64,000 bases of DNA from Lysobacter arvi (GTDB lineage Bacteria; Pseudomonadota; Gammaproteobacteria; Xanthomonadales; Xanthomonadaceae): contig JARUHG010000001.1 of NCBI GenBank assembly GCA_031216755.1, positions 1,426,001 to 1,490,000 on the forward strand, read 5' to 3'. The notes beneath the pieces were generated by a model. It was not told where the DNA came from, ran no database searches, and worked only from the letters and a program-made list of their open reading frames with translations. Positions 1 to 8,397 of this stretch are shown here, piece by piece. Position numbers and translations under genes: made by a program. The first letter of the stretch is position 1, and every line of letters begins with the position of its first letter.

Positions 1-255
1 GTCGTCGAAGCTGCGCGGGAACGTACCCGACGCGTCGGCGCGCACGTAGCTCTGGATCGCCTTGCGGATCGCGTCGCCGTTGCGCAGCAGTTCGGCTTCG
101 CGCGAGCGCTGCACCTGCGTGCTCCACACGGTGCCCACGCGCGCCAGGTAGATGCCCATCACGGCCACGCACACCAGCGCCCACAGCAGGCCGAAGCCGC
201 GTTGCCGGTGGTTGGCCGGACTTGCGCATCTACCATGTCGAATACTCGGTGCCAT
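1..255 (-). CDS. Minor pseudopilin of the type II-like secretion cluster, 3' end beyond the window
   Basis: This partial reading frame shows 85 codons from an ATG at 255. It overlaps the end of the preceding pseudopilin gene by 26 bases. A 20-residue basic leader ends in RQRG, followed by a hydrophobic helix starting FGLLWALVCVAVMGIYLA, which is the layout of a prepilin-peptidase substrate cleaved after Gly20. The mature residue 5 is Trp, not the usual Glu. Pseudopilins that lack Glu5, such as GspK, sit at the tip of the pseudopilus, so a tip role is inferred. The following segment (WSTQVQRSREAELLRNGDAI) resembles the third pseudopilin of clusters with this gene order. No later in-frame ATG or GTG suits better. 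Membrane-inserted, then assembled into the periplasmic pseudopilus. Confidence 0.75.
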   Translation of the reverse strand, partial: MAPSIRHGRCASPANHRQRGFGLLWALVCVAVMGIYLARVGTVWSTQVQRSREAELLRNGDAIRKAIQSYVRADASGTFPRSFDD

Positions 256-604
256 CCTTGCCCTTCCCTTGTGCGCCACTGCGGACGTCGTACACGCCGG
301 CGGTTCCGTCCGGCGGTCCGCGCGTCTTCCAGGTCGAGCGACTGCGCGTCACCGTGTCCATCGGCACTTCGCGCAGGTAGCGACGTTCCACCAGCTCGTC
401 CAGCGATTCCGGATAGCGCCCCACGTCGGAACGGAACCGGTCGATCGAGTCGCGGATCGTCGTGAGGTTCTCGCGCAGCACGGTTTCCTGCGCCTTGTCG
501 GTCTGCTCGAAGTAGCGCGGCACTACCAGCGTCAGCAGCGCGCCCATGATCGCCAGCACCACCAGCAACTCGATCAGCGTGAATCCGAGCGCGCGCCGTT
601 CCAT
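230..604 (-). CDS. Type II secretion pseudopilin (GspG/GspH-like)
   Basis: A short 124-residue pseudopilin. The leader MERRALG is followed by FTLIELLVVLAIMGALL, the class III signal of type IV prepilins and pseudopilins, with Glu at mature position 5. PilD-type peptidase would cleave after Gly7. The hydrophobic helix then leads into an amphipathic helix and a small globular domain containing GRYPESLDEL, a motif common in GspG-type subunits. It lies 3 bases after the preceding pseudopilin and overlaps the next one, so the three are surely co-transcribed and translationally coupled. It lacks the C-terminal calcium-site segment seen in the GspG at 8398-8853, so it is probably a minor subunit. 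Confidence 0.88.
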   Translation of the reverse strand: MERRALGFTLIELLVVLAIMGALLTLVVPRYFEQTDKAQETVLRENLTTIRDSIDRFRSDVGRYPESLDELVERRYLREVPMDTVTRSRSTWKTRGPPDGTAGVYDVRSGAQGKGKDGTEYSTW

Positions 605-607
605 GCG

Positions 608-1084
608 TCACCACTTGCGGTAGTCGATGCCATTGAGGCCCGCGCCGTCGGCCAGCGAGTACACGTCGTACACGTCCTCGCCTTCGGCCGGCGCGTCGGG
701 CGGACTGGCGTAACTGCGCTTGCCCCAGGTCTGCGCGTCTCCGCGGCTGGGGCAGTCGCACAACGGGTCGCGCGGAATGCGGCGCAGGAAATACAGGCGA
801 CTGCCGGTCGGGCTGCTGCGATCGACCACGCCTTCCACCAGCGTCTCCAGTTTCGGCGGGTAGCCTGAATCGTCGGCCGACTTGTCGATCTTTCCCGCAT
901 CGGCCGCCGCCTTGTACGCGTCGATGGCATCGCGGATCTGCCACAGCGCGCGCTTGAGTTCGTCCTCGCGCGAACGCTGCGCCGCCACCTGCGTCAGCGG
1001 CAGCGCGACCATCGCCAGCGTCGCCATGATCGCCAGTACGACCAGCAGCTCGATGAGCGTGAACCCGCGTGCGGCGCCGTTCAT
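608..1084 (-). CDS. Type II secretion pseudopilin (minor, GspH/I-like)
   Basis: A 158-residue pseudopilin. MNGAARG precedes FTLIELLVVLAIMATLA, giving a prepilin-peptidase site after Gly7 and Glu at mature position 5. The globular part carries a DxCDCP element and a C-terminal stretch (EDVYDVYSLADGAG) similar to the end of small pseudopilins. The ATG overlaps the stop codon of the secretin gene as ATGA, indicating translational coupling. Together with the two following genes it forms a set of three non-GspG pseudopilins. Exact orthology to GspH, GspI or GspJ cannot be decided by eye. Confidence 0.87.
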   Translation of the reverse strand: MNGAARGFTLIELLVVLAIMATLAMVALPLTQVAAQRSREDELKRALWQIRDAIDAYKAAADAGKIDKSADDSGYPPKLETLVEGVVDRSSPTGSRLYFLRRIPRDPLCDCPSRGDAQTWGKRSYASPPDAPAEGEDVYDVYSLADGAGLNGIDYRKW

Positions 1085-2910
1085 GGGCGACCTCCCGGCG
1101 GCGTGCTCGATGCAGGCGTACCCGCTGCTGACGTGGACGACGGGGACGTCGGCGCGGGCTCGATGCCCATGCGCGCTTCGGTTCCGGAATCGAACGCGGT
1201 GATGCTGGAGGCCGGCATCGACTGGTTGCGCACGATCCGCGGCGTGATCAGCAGGATCAGTTCGGTGCGATGCTTGTCGTGGTTGCGCGTGCCGAAGATG
1301 CGGTCGAGGATCGGGATGCGGCTCAACCCCGGCAACCCGGTGGTACCGCCCTGCTCGGTGCGCTGGAGCAGTCCGGCCAGCGCCTGCGTCTGGTTGTTGC
1401 GCACGCTCATCACCGTCTCGGCGGTGCGCGTACCGATCTGGTAGGCCACCAGCCCGCTGTCGGTGGTGATGGTGTCGGTGACGCTGGACACCTCCATTCG
1501 CAACTTGATCTGCACTTCGTTGTTGCTACCGATCACCGGTTCGACGTCGAGCGACAAACCCACGTCCTGGTAGTTCACGCTCTCGGTGCTGAAGTTGTCC
1601 GACAGCGTGGTGGTCACCACCGGCAGGCGATCGCCGATGAGCACCTTGGCCTTCTCGCGGTTGCGCACGCGGATGCGCGGATTGGCCAGCGTGTTGGTGC
1701 GGCCCTGGCTCTGCAGGATGTCGATGGCGATCGACGGCGGCCCCAGCCGCACGAGGATGTCGTTGCTGTTGAGGCTCTTCAGCTGCTCCAACGTCAGCAG
1801 GCCCGGCGCGCGGACGAGGCCGTCCGGTCCGTCGGGCTGCGGCTGCGCCGAGAAATCCACGCGGTCCGGATACTGGATGCCGAACTGCAGCAGGTCGTTG
1901 GCCGACACTTCCAGCACCTGCGCTTCGATCATCACTTCCGCCGGCGCCACGTCGATGGCGGCGATCAGCCGCTCGGCGACCTCGATCGCCTCGGGCGCGT
2001 CGCGCATGATGATCGCGTTGGTGCGCTCGTCCAGCACCGCGTCGCGCGTCTTCACCATCTGCTTCAACGTCGCCAGCACCTGCGGCGCCTGCGCGTACTG
2101 GAGGTAGAACGTACGTACGCGCAGGTTGCGGTATTCGATGTCCTTGTCGGGGCGCTTGGGGTAGATGAGCACCGAGTTCCCGCTGACGACCTTGCTGGAC
2201 AACTGGTTGGCCTGCAGCACCAGCGACAGCACCTGCCGCACCGGCGTGGCGGTGGCGTAGATGGTGGTCGGCGCGGTGGACGGCACGTCCTTGTCGAAGG
2301 TGAAGTTCAGCCCGGTGATGTTGGACATCAGCTCGAAGATGCTGATCAGCGGCTGCTCGCGGAACTGCACCGTGATCGGCTTGTTCATGTCGGCGTTCAG
2401 CTGCGGGCCCAGCGGGCCGTCGGGTGCGCTCCACTCGTCGCGAAGGCGCTTCGCACGCGGATGGTTGGGGTATTTGGCGAGCAGTCCGTCGAGCACGCCC
2501 AACGCCTGCACCGGATCGCGCGCATGGATCGACTGGGCGTAACGCAGCATGGAATCGGCCTGCGCGTTGCGGTCGATCCACTCCAGCGTCGCGCGCGGCG
2601 CGTCGTCGCCCGGCGCGAGGGTCTGCGCCTTGCCCGCCCACGAGCGCGCCTGTTCGACGTCGCCGGTTTCGTACGCGGCCATCGCACGCGAGAGGTAATC
2701 GTCGACCAGGTAGCGTTGCATCGCCAGATACCGGCTGCGCAGCACGAGATCGTCGGGATGGCGCGAGGTCTCCTTCGCCAGCCACGACAGCGCCTCGGCC
2801 GGCGCGAGCGTGTCCAGGCGCGAGTCCATCTGCTGGTACTTCAGATCGGTCGCGCACGCCGCCAACAACGCGACCGCGAGGCCCATCGCGATGGCATGCA
2901 CGCGGCTCAT
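1081..2910 (-). CDS. gspD: GspD-like secretin, outer-membrane lipoprotein
   Basis: Outer-membrane channel of the secretion system, 609 residues. The start at 2910 (MSRVHAIAMGLAVALLAAC) gives a lipoprotein signal with lipobox LAAC and Cys19. Longer in-frame starts would bury this signal inside the previous gene. An N-terminal helical repeat-like region comes first (WLAKETSRHPDDLVLRSRY). An STN/N0 domain follows (VQFREQPLISIFELMS), then N1-type domains, then the secretin core with QDVGLSLDVEPVI, NNQTQALAGLL and GLPGLSRIPILDRIFG before TELILLITPRIV. The last 40 residues are a Ser/Thr/Pro tail. Canonical GspD proteins have four N domains and usually need a separate pilotin; here the protein itself appears lipidated. 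It overlaps the next gene by 4 bases. Confidence 0.92.
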   Translation of the reverse strand: MSRVHAIAMGLAVALLAACATDLKYQQMDSRLDTLAPAEALSWLAKETSRHPDDLVLRSRYLAMQRYLVDDYLSRAMAAYETGDVEQARSWAGKAQTLAPGDDAPRATLEWIDRNAQADSMLRYAQSIHARDPVQALGVLDGLLAKYPNHPRAKRLRDEWSAPDGPLGPQLNADMNKPITVQFREQPLISIFELMSNITGLNFTFDKDVPSTAPTTIYATATPVRQVLSLVLQANQLSSKVVSGNSVLIYPKRPDKDIEYRNLRVRTFYLQYAQAPQVLATLKQMVKTRDAVLDERTNAIIMRDAPEAIEVAERLIAAIDVAPAEVMIEAQVLEVSANDLLQFGIQYPDRVDFSAQPQPDGPDGLVRAPGLLTLEQLKSLNSNDILVRLGPPSIAIDILQSQGRTNTLANPRIRVRNREKAKVLIGDRLPVVTTTLSDNFSTESVNYQDVGLSLDVEPVIGSNNEVQIKLRMEVSSVTDTITTDSGLVAYQIGTRTAETVMSVRNNQTQALAGLLQRTEQGGTTGLPGLSRIPILDRIFGTRNHDKHRTELILLITPRIVRNQSMPASSITAFDSGTEARMGIEPAPTSPSSTSAAGTPASSTPPGGRP

Positions 2911-2911
2911 C

Positions 2912-3559
2912 TCATCCTCCCAGGGACATCTGCTGCGTGCGTTTGAGCGGCAGGTACTGCAGCTGCACTTCGCGTGCACTGACGCTCTCGATCCGATAGG
3001 TGCCCAGCAGCACGTCGCCGGCGCGATGGAAGCCGGTCTTGCGGCAGTTGGAACAGATCGCGAAGTCCCGGCCGGCCGCGGTGAGCACCGCGTAGAACTC
3101 GCCGTTTCGCTCCAGCCATGTCGCGGCCACCGAGAACGGCAACGGCGGCGGATCCTTCGGCGGCGGCGGCGGGGGTGGCGCGGGCGGCGGCGGGGGCGGC
3201 GGCGGCACCCAGCTCTGGCTCGGGAACAGATTCACCACGGCGTCGGTTCCGGGCGCGCCCGGCGGCATCGGCGACGGTGCGGGCGAACGCCTCGCCGGAT
3301 CGGCGGCGACGTCCGCGTCCAGCGCCGCGTGAGCCGGCGCCGACGACGGTGCCGGTGCCGGCAGCGTCCTTTGCGCGGAGGGCGGCGTCGCTGGCGGGCG
3401 CCGTGGCGCGGACGCGGTGGATGCCTCTTTCGCTGCAGGCGGCGCGTCCGCGTCCTGGTCGCCATCGCGTCGCGCCACGAACACGGCGAGCACGATCGAG
3501 CCCGCCAGCAGCCACTGCAGCGGACGCGACAAGCGCATGCGCGATGACCACCGTTTCAT
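2912..3559 (-). CDS. Proline-rich inner-membrane secretion protein, GspC/PilP-like
   Basis: A 215-residue protein. Start chosen at 3559 (MKRWSSRMRLSR), whose ATG overlaps the upstream stop. A single membrane helix near residues 16-30 is followed by a long Ala/Pro-rich periplasmic linker that includes two runs of seven to eight prolines. A compact C-terminal domain follows, with a CSNC pair and GDVLLGTYRIESVSAREVQL. That fold pattern resembles the HR domain of GspC and PilP, which links platform to secretin. Homologues are often mislabelled as translation initiation factor or DNA polymerase tau because of the proline tract; I recall the label secretion system X for such clusters. Position between the PilO-like gene and gspD fits a PilP/GspC role. 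Function is inferred. Confidence 0.7.
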   Translation of the reverse strand: MKRWSSRMRLSRPLQWLLAGSIVLAVFVARRDGDQDADAPPAAKEASTASAPRRPPATPPSAQRTLPAPAPSSAPAHAALDADVAADPARRSPAPSPMPPGAPGTDAVVNLFPSQSWVPPPPPPPPAPPPPPPPKDPPPLPFSVAATWLERNGEFYAVLTAAGRDFAICSNCRKTGFHRAGDVLLGTYRIESVSAREVQLQYLPLKRTQQMSLGG

Positions 3560-4074
3560 GCCGGCACTTCCACCAGGAACGAACACTGCATGCGGATTTC
3601 CAGCTGCGTGCTGCCGATGTCGCCGCGCGATACGGCCAGGTGCTCCACGCGCACGCCCGGCAGGCGTCGCAGGTCCTGCAGGAACACGCGGAACTGCGGG
3701 TACGTCGTGTTGAAGGTGGCTTCCAGCAGGTAGCGCCGCACCGGCGCGGCGTCGGCTCCGGCGGGCTGGTAGACCACCTGCGGAATGTCGAGTCCGTTCT
3801 TCTTGGCGATCGCGTGGAAGCTGTGCAGGAACACCGAGAAGCGATCGTCCGCGCTGCCCGGATCCGTCGCCTGTTCCGGTTGCGGCGGCGGCGGATGCGC
3901 GATGACCGCACTGCGCTGTTCCAGGTCCGCGCGACGGTGGGCGATATCGCGCTGAAGGGGCGCGATCTCCACCAGCGCGACCACCACTGCGAAAAGCAGC
4001 ACGACCACGGCGAGCACGCCGATCGTGCCCAGCCGCCAGCGGGCGCGCTGCAGCTGCCAGACCGTGCGGTTCAT
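3556..4074 (-). CDS. PilO/GspM-like assembly-platform protein
   Basis: A 172-residue bitopic membrane protein. Start at 4074 (MNRTVWQLQRARWRLG) overlaps the previous stop. One membrane helix (IGVLAVVVLLFAVVVALV) is followed by a coiled-coil stretch (LQRDIAHRRADLEQR) and a ferredoxin-like periplasmic domain containing YLLEATFNTTYPQFRVFLQD and RVEHLAVSRGD. This order (helix, coiled coil, small alpha/beta domain) is the PilO/GspM plan. In type IV pili PilM-PilN-PilO form the inner-membrane alignment complex, and here the three genes lie in that same order. Sequence identity to canonical GspM looks low. Confidence 0.75.
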   Translation of the reverse strand: MNRTVWQLQRARWRLGTIGVLAVVVLLFAVVVALVEIAPLQRDIAHRRADLEQRSAVIAHPPPPQPEQATDPGSADDRFSVFLHSFHAIAKKNGLDIPQVVYQPAGADAAPVRRYLLEATFNTTYPQFRVFLQDLRRLPGVRVEHLAVSRGDIGSTQLEIRMQCSFLVEVPA

Positions 4075-4658
4075 CGCGGGGCTCCCGCGTTCGATGCGAC
4101 GCGCATCGGCGTGTCGGCCGAAGCCGGGGGCGCTTCGTCGCGATGCAATGCGCGCCACACGACTTGCAGGTTCGTCTCGACCGACTCGATGGGCGGTCCG
4201 GGTTTTTCCGTCTGGCGTCGCAGCACCACGCGCTCGGTCGCCGGGTTCGCCAGCAGCCAGTCCGCGTAGCTCAGCGCGTCCTGCACCGACTTGGTTTCGA
4301 AGACCATGTTGATCTCGCGCGGCTCGGTGGCGACTTCCAGCGTGAGGAAGGCGATCTGCGGTCGCCAGCCGCCTTCGATCAGATCGCGCGCGGGCTCGGT
4401 CGCGTATTTCTGCCGCGCCATCAACGCCTGCGTCTGCGGATTGACCGGCTTGCTGTGCGCGATGCTGATGAGCCGCCGACGGCCCTCCTCGCGCGCGACG
4501 TCGGATTCGCGCTCGTCCAGCTCCGCGCCCTGCGTGCGCAGGGCATCCAGGTACTGCATCGCCGCCACGAGCGCGACGACCGCGGCCACGAGCAGCAGCA
4601 GGCCGACCGCGCTTGCGGGACGGTTCGGACGCAGCAGGTCGAGCGGGGGCGCTTTCAT
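4071..4658 (-). CDS. PilN/GspL C-terminal-like assembly-platform protein
   Basis: A 195-residue bitopic protein starting at 4658 (MKAPPLDLLRPNRPAS), with a 4-base ATGA overlap to the PilM-like gene. The N-terminal cytoplasmic tail is short, as in PilN, whose tail binds PilM. A membrane helix (VGLLLLVAAVVALVAAMQYL) leads into a coiled coil (RTQGAELDERESDVAREE) and a periplasmic alpha/beta domain containing RPQIAFLTLEVATEPREI. In canonical type II systems the PilM and PilN parts are fused as GspL; here they are split, as in type IV pili. Confidence 0.75.
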   Translation of the reverse strand: MKAPPLDLLRPNRPASAVGLLLLVAAVVALVAAMQYLDALRTQGAELDERESDVAREEGRRRLISIAHSKPVNPQTQALMARQKYATEPARDLIEGGWRPQIAFLTLEVATEPREINMVFETKSVQDALSYADWLLANPATERVVLRRQTEKPGPPIESVETNLQVVWRALHRDEAPPASADTPMRVASNAGAPR

Positions 4659-5563
4659 GCGTGCGGACACCACGGCAGCGGCAACCACTGCGCTCCCGGC
4701 CAGTGCGCCGCATCCATGTGCAAGGCCAGCGGCGCCATCACGTAGGTGTGCTCGGGCTCGTCCTGCCGGCACAGCACGGTGGCGTCGCGCAACACCTGCG
4801 GCAGCGGCGCCGTCGCCGGCAGCGCGACGAACCCGGACCATCCGCCGTCGCGACGGAAGCCGATATGCGCGATCACCGCGTCGGGCGTGCTCTGCTCGAC
4901 TTCGACGACGGCGATGCGGCCGTCGTGGATGCGCGCCGCGTGCCGACCCAGCGCGTGCGCGAATCCGGGTTCGATCGCCGACAATGACAGGCCGCGCGCC
5001 TTGCAGATGCCGCCGATGCCGGCACACAGCGCTTCGGGCACGGCCGCGGCCAGGCGCATGCGGCCCCAGCCGTCGTCCTGCACGCTGAATCGCCACGCAT
5101 CGGGCGCGCCCATGCCATCGCGGATGAACTGCGTGCGCGCCAGTGCCACCCAATCGGCGGGCCGCGGCAACGGCCGCCACGGCAAGGCGAGGTAATGCAC
5201 GAATGGCGCGCCGACCAGCACGCGCGCGACATGCACGCCGCGTTTCGCCGGGCGCGTGGCGACGGCTTCCAGCGCGGTGAGCGCACTGGCCAGGTCGCAG
5301 GGCTGGTGCAGCGAAGACAGCGCGAGCGGTCGCGCATCCTCGCCCAGCGATACGGCCTGGTAACCGTCGACCCACAACGTATGGCGGCTCCACCAGGGCG
5401 ACACGCGCGTGCGCAGCTGCGCTTTCAGCGCATCCAGGCGCAATGTCGAGGCGATGCCGTCGCTGCGCAGCGCCGGCACGAACGCCGCCGCGCCGAGCAC
5501 CTGCGCGTGCAGGCGGCCGATCGCGTGCAACTGCCCGGCGGCCCTACTCCACCACGGTGACAC
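4655..5563 (-). CDS. PilM/GspL cytoplasmic-domain-like protein
   Basis: A 302-residue soluble protein from a GTG at 5563, overlapping the end of gspE by 20 bases. The layout suggests the actin-like fold of PilM and of the GspL cytoplasmic domain: an early strand pair (HTLWVDGYQAVSLG), then VARVLVGAPFVHYLALPW, a middle helical part with DWVALARTQFIRDGMG, and RIAVVEVEQSTPDAVIAHIG. No membrane helix is visible. It precedes the PilN- and PilO-like genes in the order M-N-O and probably couples the ATPase to the platform. The sequence is divergent, so the assignment rests partly on context. Confidence 0.68.
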   Translation of the reverse strand: MSPWWSRAAGQLHAIGRLHAQVLGAAAFVPALRSDGIASTLRLDALKAQLRTRVSPWWSRHTLWVDGYQAVSLGEDARPLALSSLHQPCDLASALTALEAVATRPAKRGVHVARVLVGAPFVHYLALPWRPLPRPADWVALARTQFIRDGMGAPDAWRFSVQDDGWGRMRLAAAVPEALCAGIGGICKARGLSLSAIEPGFAHALGRHAARIHDGRIAVVEVEQSTPDAVIAHIGFRRDGGWSGFVALPATAPLPQVLRDATVLCRQDEPEHTYVMAPLALHMDAAHWPGAQWLPLPWCPHA

Positions 5564-7199
5564 GGTTCACCTCCGTCAGCGTGGTGCGGCCATCCGCCAC
5601 GGCGCGCAAGGCAATGCGGCGGATCGGGACGAAGCCGCTTTCGTGCGCGATCTGCTTGAGTTCCAGCAGCGGCCGTCGTTCGACGAAGCACTGCTTGATG
5701 CGGTCGTTGAAACGCAGCACTTCGGCGATGGGCTGTCGGCCCATGTAACCCGTGTTGCGGCACGCCTCGCAGCCGGTTCCTCTCCGGAACTGCCATCCCG
5801 CCACGTCCTTGGGCGTCAACTGCGAAGCATGCAGCAAGGCTTCATCGGGCCGGTCGTCGATCACGCAGTGCGGGCAGTTGCGCCGCATCAGCCGCTGCGC
5901 GACCGCGCCGAGCAACGCATCGACGAAACTGTGCATGTCCACTCCCATGTGCAGGAAGCGGTCGAGCACGGAAAACACGTTGTTCGCGTGAACCGAGGTC
6001 AGCACCAGGTGCCCGGTCAGCGCGGCCTGCACCGCGATGCCCGCGGTCTCGCCGTCGCGGATCTCGCCGACCAGGATCTTGTCCGGGTCGTGCCGCAGGA
6101 TCGAGCGCAGCCCGCGCGCGAAGGTCAGGCCCTTCTTGTCGTTGATCGGGATCTGCAGGACGCCGGGCAGTTCGTACTCCACCGGGTCTTCGATGGTGAT
6201 GATCTTCTCCTCGCCGGTGTTCACTTCCGACAGCGTCGCGTACAGCGTGGTCGACTTGCCCGAACCGGTGGGGCCGGTCACCAGGATCAGGCCGTACGGT
6301 TCGTGCGCCATCGCCCGCACGCTGGCGACCACGTCCGCTTCGTGGCCGAGCACGTCCAGGCGCAGTGGCGCGCCCGACTTGTCGCCGCGCTGCTTGTCCA
6401 GGATGCGAAGCACCGCGTCCTCGCCGTGGATGGACGGCATGATCGACACACGGAAGTCGATCTCGCGCTGGTTGATGATGGCCTTGAACCGGCCGTCCTG
6501 CGGAATGCGTCGCTCGCCGATGTCCAGCTCCGCCATCACCTTCAGGCGCGACAGCACCTGCTCGGCCACGTCGGTGCCCTGCGCGGAACCGCTGGCGAGC
6601 AGCACGCCGTCGATGCGGTACTTGATCACCAGTCCGCCGGCGGTACTCTCGATGTGGATGTCGGACGCGCGCGCCTTGAGTGCGTCGTACAGCGAGGAAT
6701 TGACCAGGCGGATCACCGGATGCACGTCGCCCGCGAGCGTGGCGAGCGAGATCTCCACCGCGCCTTCGCTCGGCCCGGCCTCGCCGCTGCCCATGCTGAC
6801 CTGCGCCATCGCGCGATGCTCGGCCTCGTGCATCGACAGGTACGACAGCAGATCCGCCGGGACGCAGAAGGCGAACGCGAACGGCGCCTTCACCCGTTGC
6901 ATGGCCCACGTGCGCTGGTGCGGATCGAAGGGATCGGCCAGCACCATCAGCAAGCGGCCGTCCGCGTCGCTGCCCATCAGCGCGTTGTGCGCCATCGCTT
7001 CGGCGAACGGCAACAGGTCGAATCGCGCATCGAGCGCTTCCAGGTCCGCGGCGTCCAGGCCGCGCAGCCCGATCATTCCGTGCACCAGCGCCAGATAGTC
7101 GGCGGCGTCCTCGCCGGCCTGCTGCCAAAGGCGAAGCTGCAGCGGTCGATCGTCCGCCGTCGGCATCCCTTCGATCGCGGTGGGAATCGTGCGGTCCAT
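5544..7199 (-). CDS. gspE: GspE-like secretion ATPase
   Basis: Cytoplasmic hexameric ATPase that powers pseudopilus extension, 551 residues, near the usual GspE/PilB length. An N-terminal domain (residues 1-160) is followed by the N2 region with ASDIHIESTAGGLVIKYRID, the Walker A loop GPTGSGKSTT, the Asp box (IITIEDPVEY), the Walker B region (ILVGEIRDGETA) and the His box. A tetracysteine zinc motif, CPHC and later CEAC, is present, typical of GspE and PilB. It starts 3 bases after the end of gspF. It could be taken for PilB, but gene order and the adjacent secretin and GspG favour a type II-like system. Confidence 0.93.
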   Translation of the reverse strand: MDRTIPTAIEGMPTADDRPLQLRLWQQAGEDAADYLALVHGMIGLRGLDAADLEALDARFDLLPFAEAMAHNALMGSDADGRLLMVLADPFDPHQRTWAMQRVKAPFAFAFCVPADLLSYLSMHEAEHRAMAQVSMGSGEAGPSEGAVEISLATLAGDVHPVIRLVNSSLYDALKARASDIHIESTAGGLVIKYRIDGVLLASGSAQGTDVAEQVLSRLKVMAELDIGERRIPQDGRFKAIINQREIDFRVSIMPSIHGEDAVLRILDKQRGDKSGAPLRLDVLGHEADVVASVRAMAHEPYGLILVTGPTGSGKSTTLYATLSEVNTGEEKIITIEDPVEYELPGVLQIPINDKKGLTFARGLRSILRHDPDKILVGEIRDGETAGIAVQAALTGHLVLTSVHANNVFSVLDRFLHMGVDMHSFVDALLGAVAQRLMRRNCPHCVIDDRPDEALLHASQLTPKDVAGWQFRRGTGCEACRNTGYMGRQPIAEVLRFNDRIKQCFVERRPLLELKQIAHESGFVPIRRIALRAVADGRTTLTEVNRVTVVE

Positions 7200-7202
7200 G
7201 CT

Positions 7203-8387
7203 TCACCCGATGCTGCCGGCCATCTGGAAAATCGGCATGTACAGCAGGAACACGATCGTGCCGACGATCGCGCCCACCACCAGCATCAGCAACGGCTCGA
7301 CGATGCGCATCAGCGTGTCGATGGCGCGGTCGAGTTCCTCGTCGCAGAACTCCGCCGAGCGGGTGATCATCGCCGGCAGTTCGCCGCTCTGTTCGCCCAC
7401 GCGGATCAGGCGCTCGGCGACGGGCGTGGTGAGCTTCGCGGCGGGCAGCGCCGAGGAGAGCGAATGACCGGTCTGGATGTCGTCGAGCACGTGCGCCAGC
7501 GCCGGCTGCATCTGGCCGGGCAGCAGTTGCGCCGACATCTGCAGCGACGCAACCACCGGCATGCCGCCGGAAAGCAGCAGACCGAGCGTGCGATAGAAGC
7601 GCGTGAGCGCGAACAGGCGCTGGTAGCCGGCCATCTTCGGCAGGCGCCAGATGGCGTCCATCAGCCGTGCGCGCACCTTCGTGCTGCGCAGCGCGAGCAC
7701 CGCGGCCGCCAGCGCCGCGACGATGCCGAGGAACAGCAGCATGCCGTGCGCGTGCACCAGGTCGCCCCACCACAGCATCAGCTTCGCGGCGAAGGGAATG
7801 TTCTTCATCGACGCGTAGACCTGGCTGAATTTCGGCACCACGTAGAACGCGAGGAACAGGATGATCATCGCGCCGGTGGCGATGACGATCATCGGATACA
7901 CCATCGACGAGACGACCTTCTTGCGCACCGCCGCCAGTCGCGCGTCGTAGTGGTGATAGCGCTTGAGGGCTTCGGCCAGGTGGCCGGTGCGTTCGGCCGA
8001 GGCGACCGTCGCCACGTACAGCGACGGGAACACCTCCGGCTGCCGTTCCAGCGCGCGCGACAGCGGCAGGCCTTCGTACAGCGCGTCGACGATCCGGCCC
8101 AGCACGGTCCGGTTGATGCCTTCCTCGCTCTTGTCGCGCAGCGTTTCCACCGTCTCGATCAGGCTCAACCCTGCCTCCAGTAGCGCGATGAGTTCCTGCG
8201 TGAACAGCGACGAATCGAAGCGCGGTTTGCGCAGCGCCAGCTTCAGGCCCTTCTTCTGCAGCGGCGACGCGTCCAGCAGCGCCATGCCCATCGCGTCCAC
8301 GGTGCGGCGAAGCTCCGTTTCGTCGTCGGCTTCCAGCTCGAGCTCGCGCTCGCCGCCGTCGGTGCCCACGCGGACGCGGTAGCGCAT
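7203..8387 (-). CDS. gspF: GspF-like polytopic platform protein
   Basis: Inner-membrane platform protein, 394 residues. Two copies of the T2SSF domain are visible: the first with LTQELIALLEAGLS-like sequence (LFTQELIALLEAGLSLIETV) and VFPSLYVATVASAERTGHL, the second with FALTRFYRTLGLLLSGGMPV and ERLIRVGEQSGELPAM. Membrane helices lie near VYPMIVIATGAMIILFLAFY, the centre, and the C-terminus (LLMLVVGAIVGTIVFLLYM). The N-terminal 60 residues form a small soluble domain (MRYRVRVGTDGGERELELEA). The GxxL-type duplicated motifs are intact. The gene sits 10 bases after gspG and 3 bases before gspE. Confidence 0.93.
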   Translation of the reverse strand: MRYRVRVGTDGGERELELEADDETELRRTVDAMGMALLDASPLQKKGLKLALRKPRFDSSLFTQELIALLEAGLSLIETVETLRDKSEEGINRTVLGRIVDALYEGLPLSRALERQPEVFPSLYVATVASAERTGHLAEALKRYHHYDARLAAVRKKVVSSMVYPMIVIATGAMIILFLAFYVVPKFSQVYASMKNIPFAAKLMLWWGDLVHAHGMLLFLGIVAALAAAVLALRSTKVRARLMDAIWRLPKMAGYQRLFALTRFYRTLGLLLSGGMPVVASLQMSAQLLPGQMQPALAHVLDDIQTGHSLSSALPAAKLTTPVAERLIRVGEQSGELPAMITRSAEFCDEELDRAIDTLMRIVEPLLMLVVGAIVGTIVFLLYMPIFQMAGSIG

Positions 8388-8397
8388 GGCGCACCGC

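Noticed and set aside
5409-8183. 924-codon plus-strand frame opposite gspE and gspF
   Set aside because: Antisense shadow; the opposite strand carries intact Walker, tetracysteine and T2SSF motifs.
5544-8387. Reading gspE/gspF as pilB/pilC of a type IV pilus
   Set aside because: A GspG with its calcium-site segment and a secretin lie in the same operon, and there is no pilA or pilD nearby, so a type II-like system fits better, although the platform is pilus-like.
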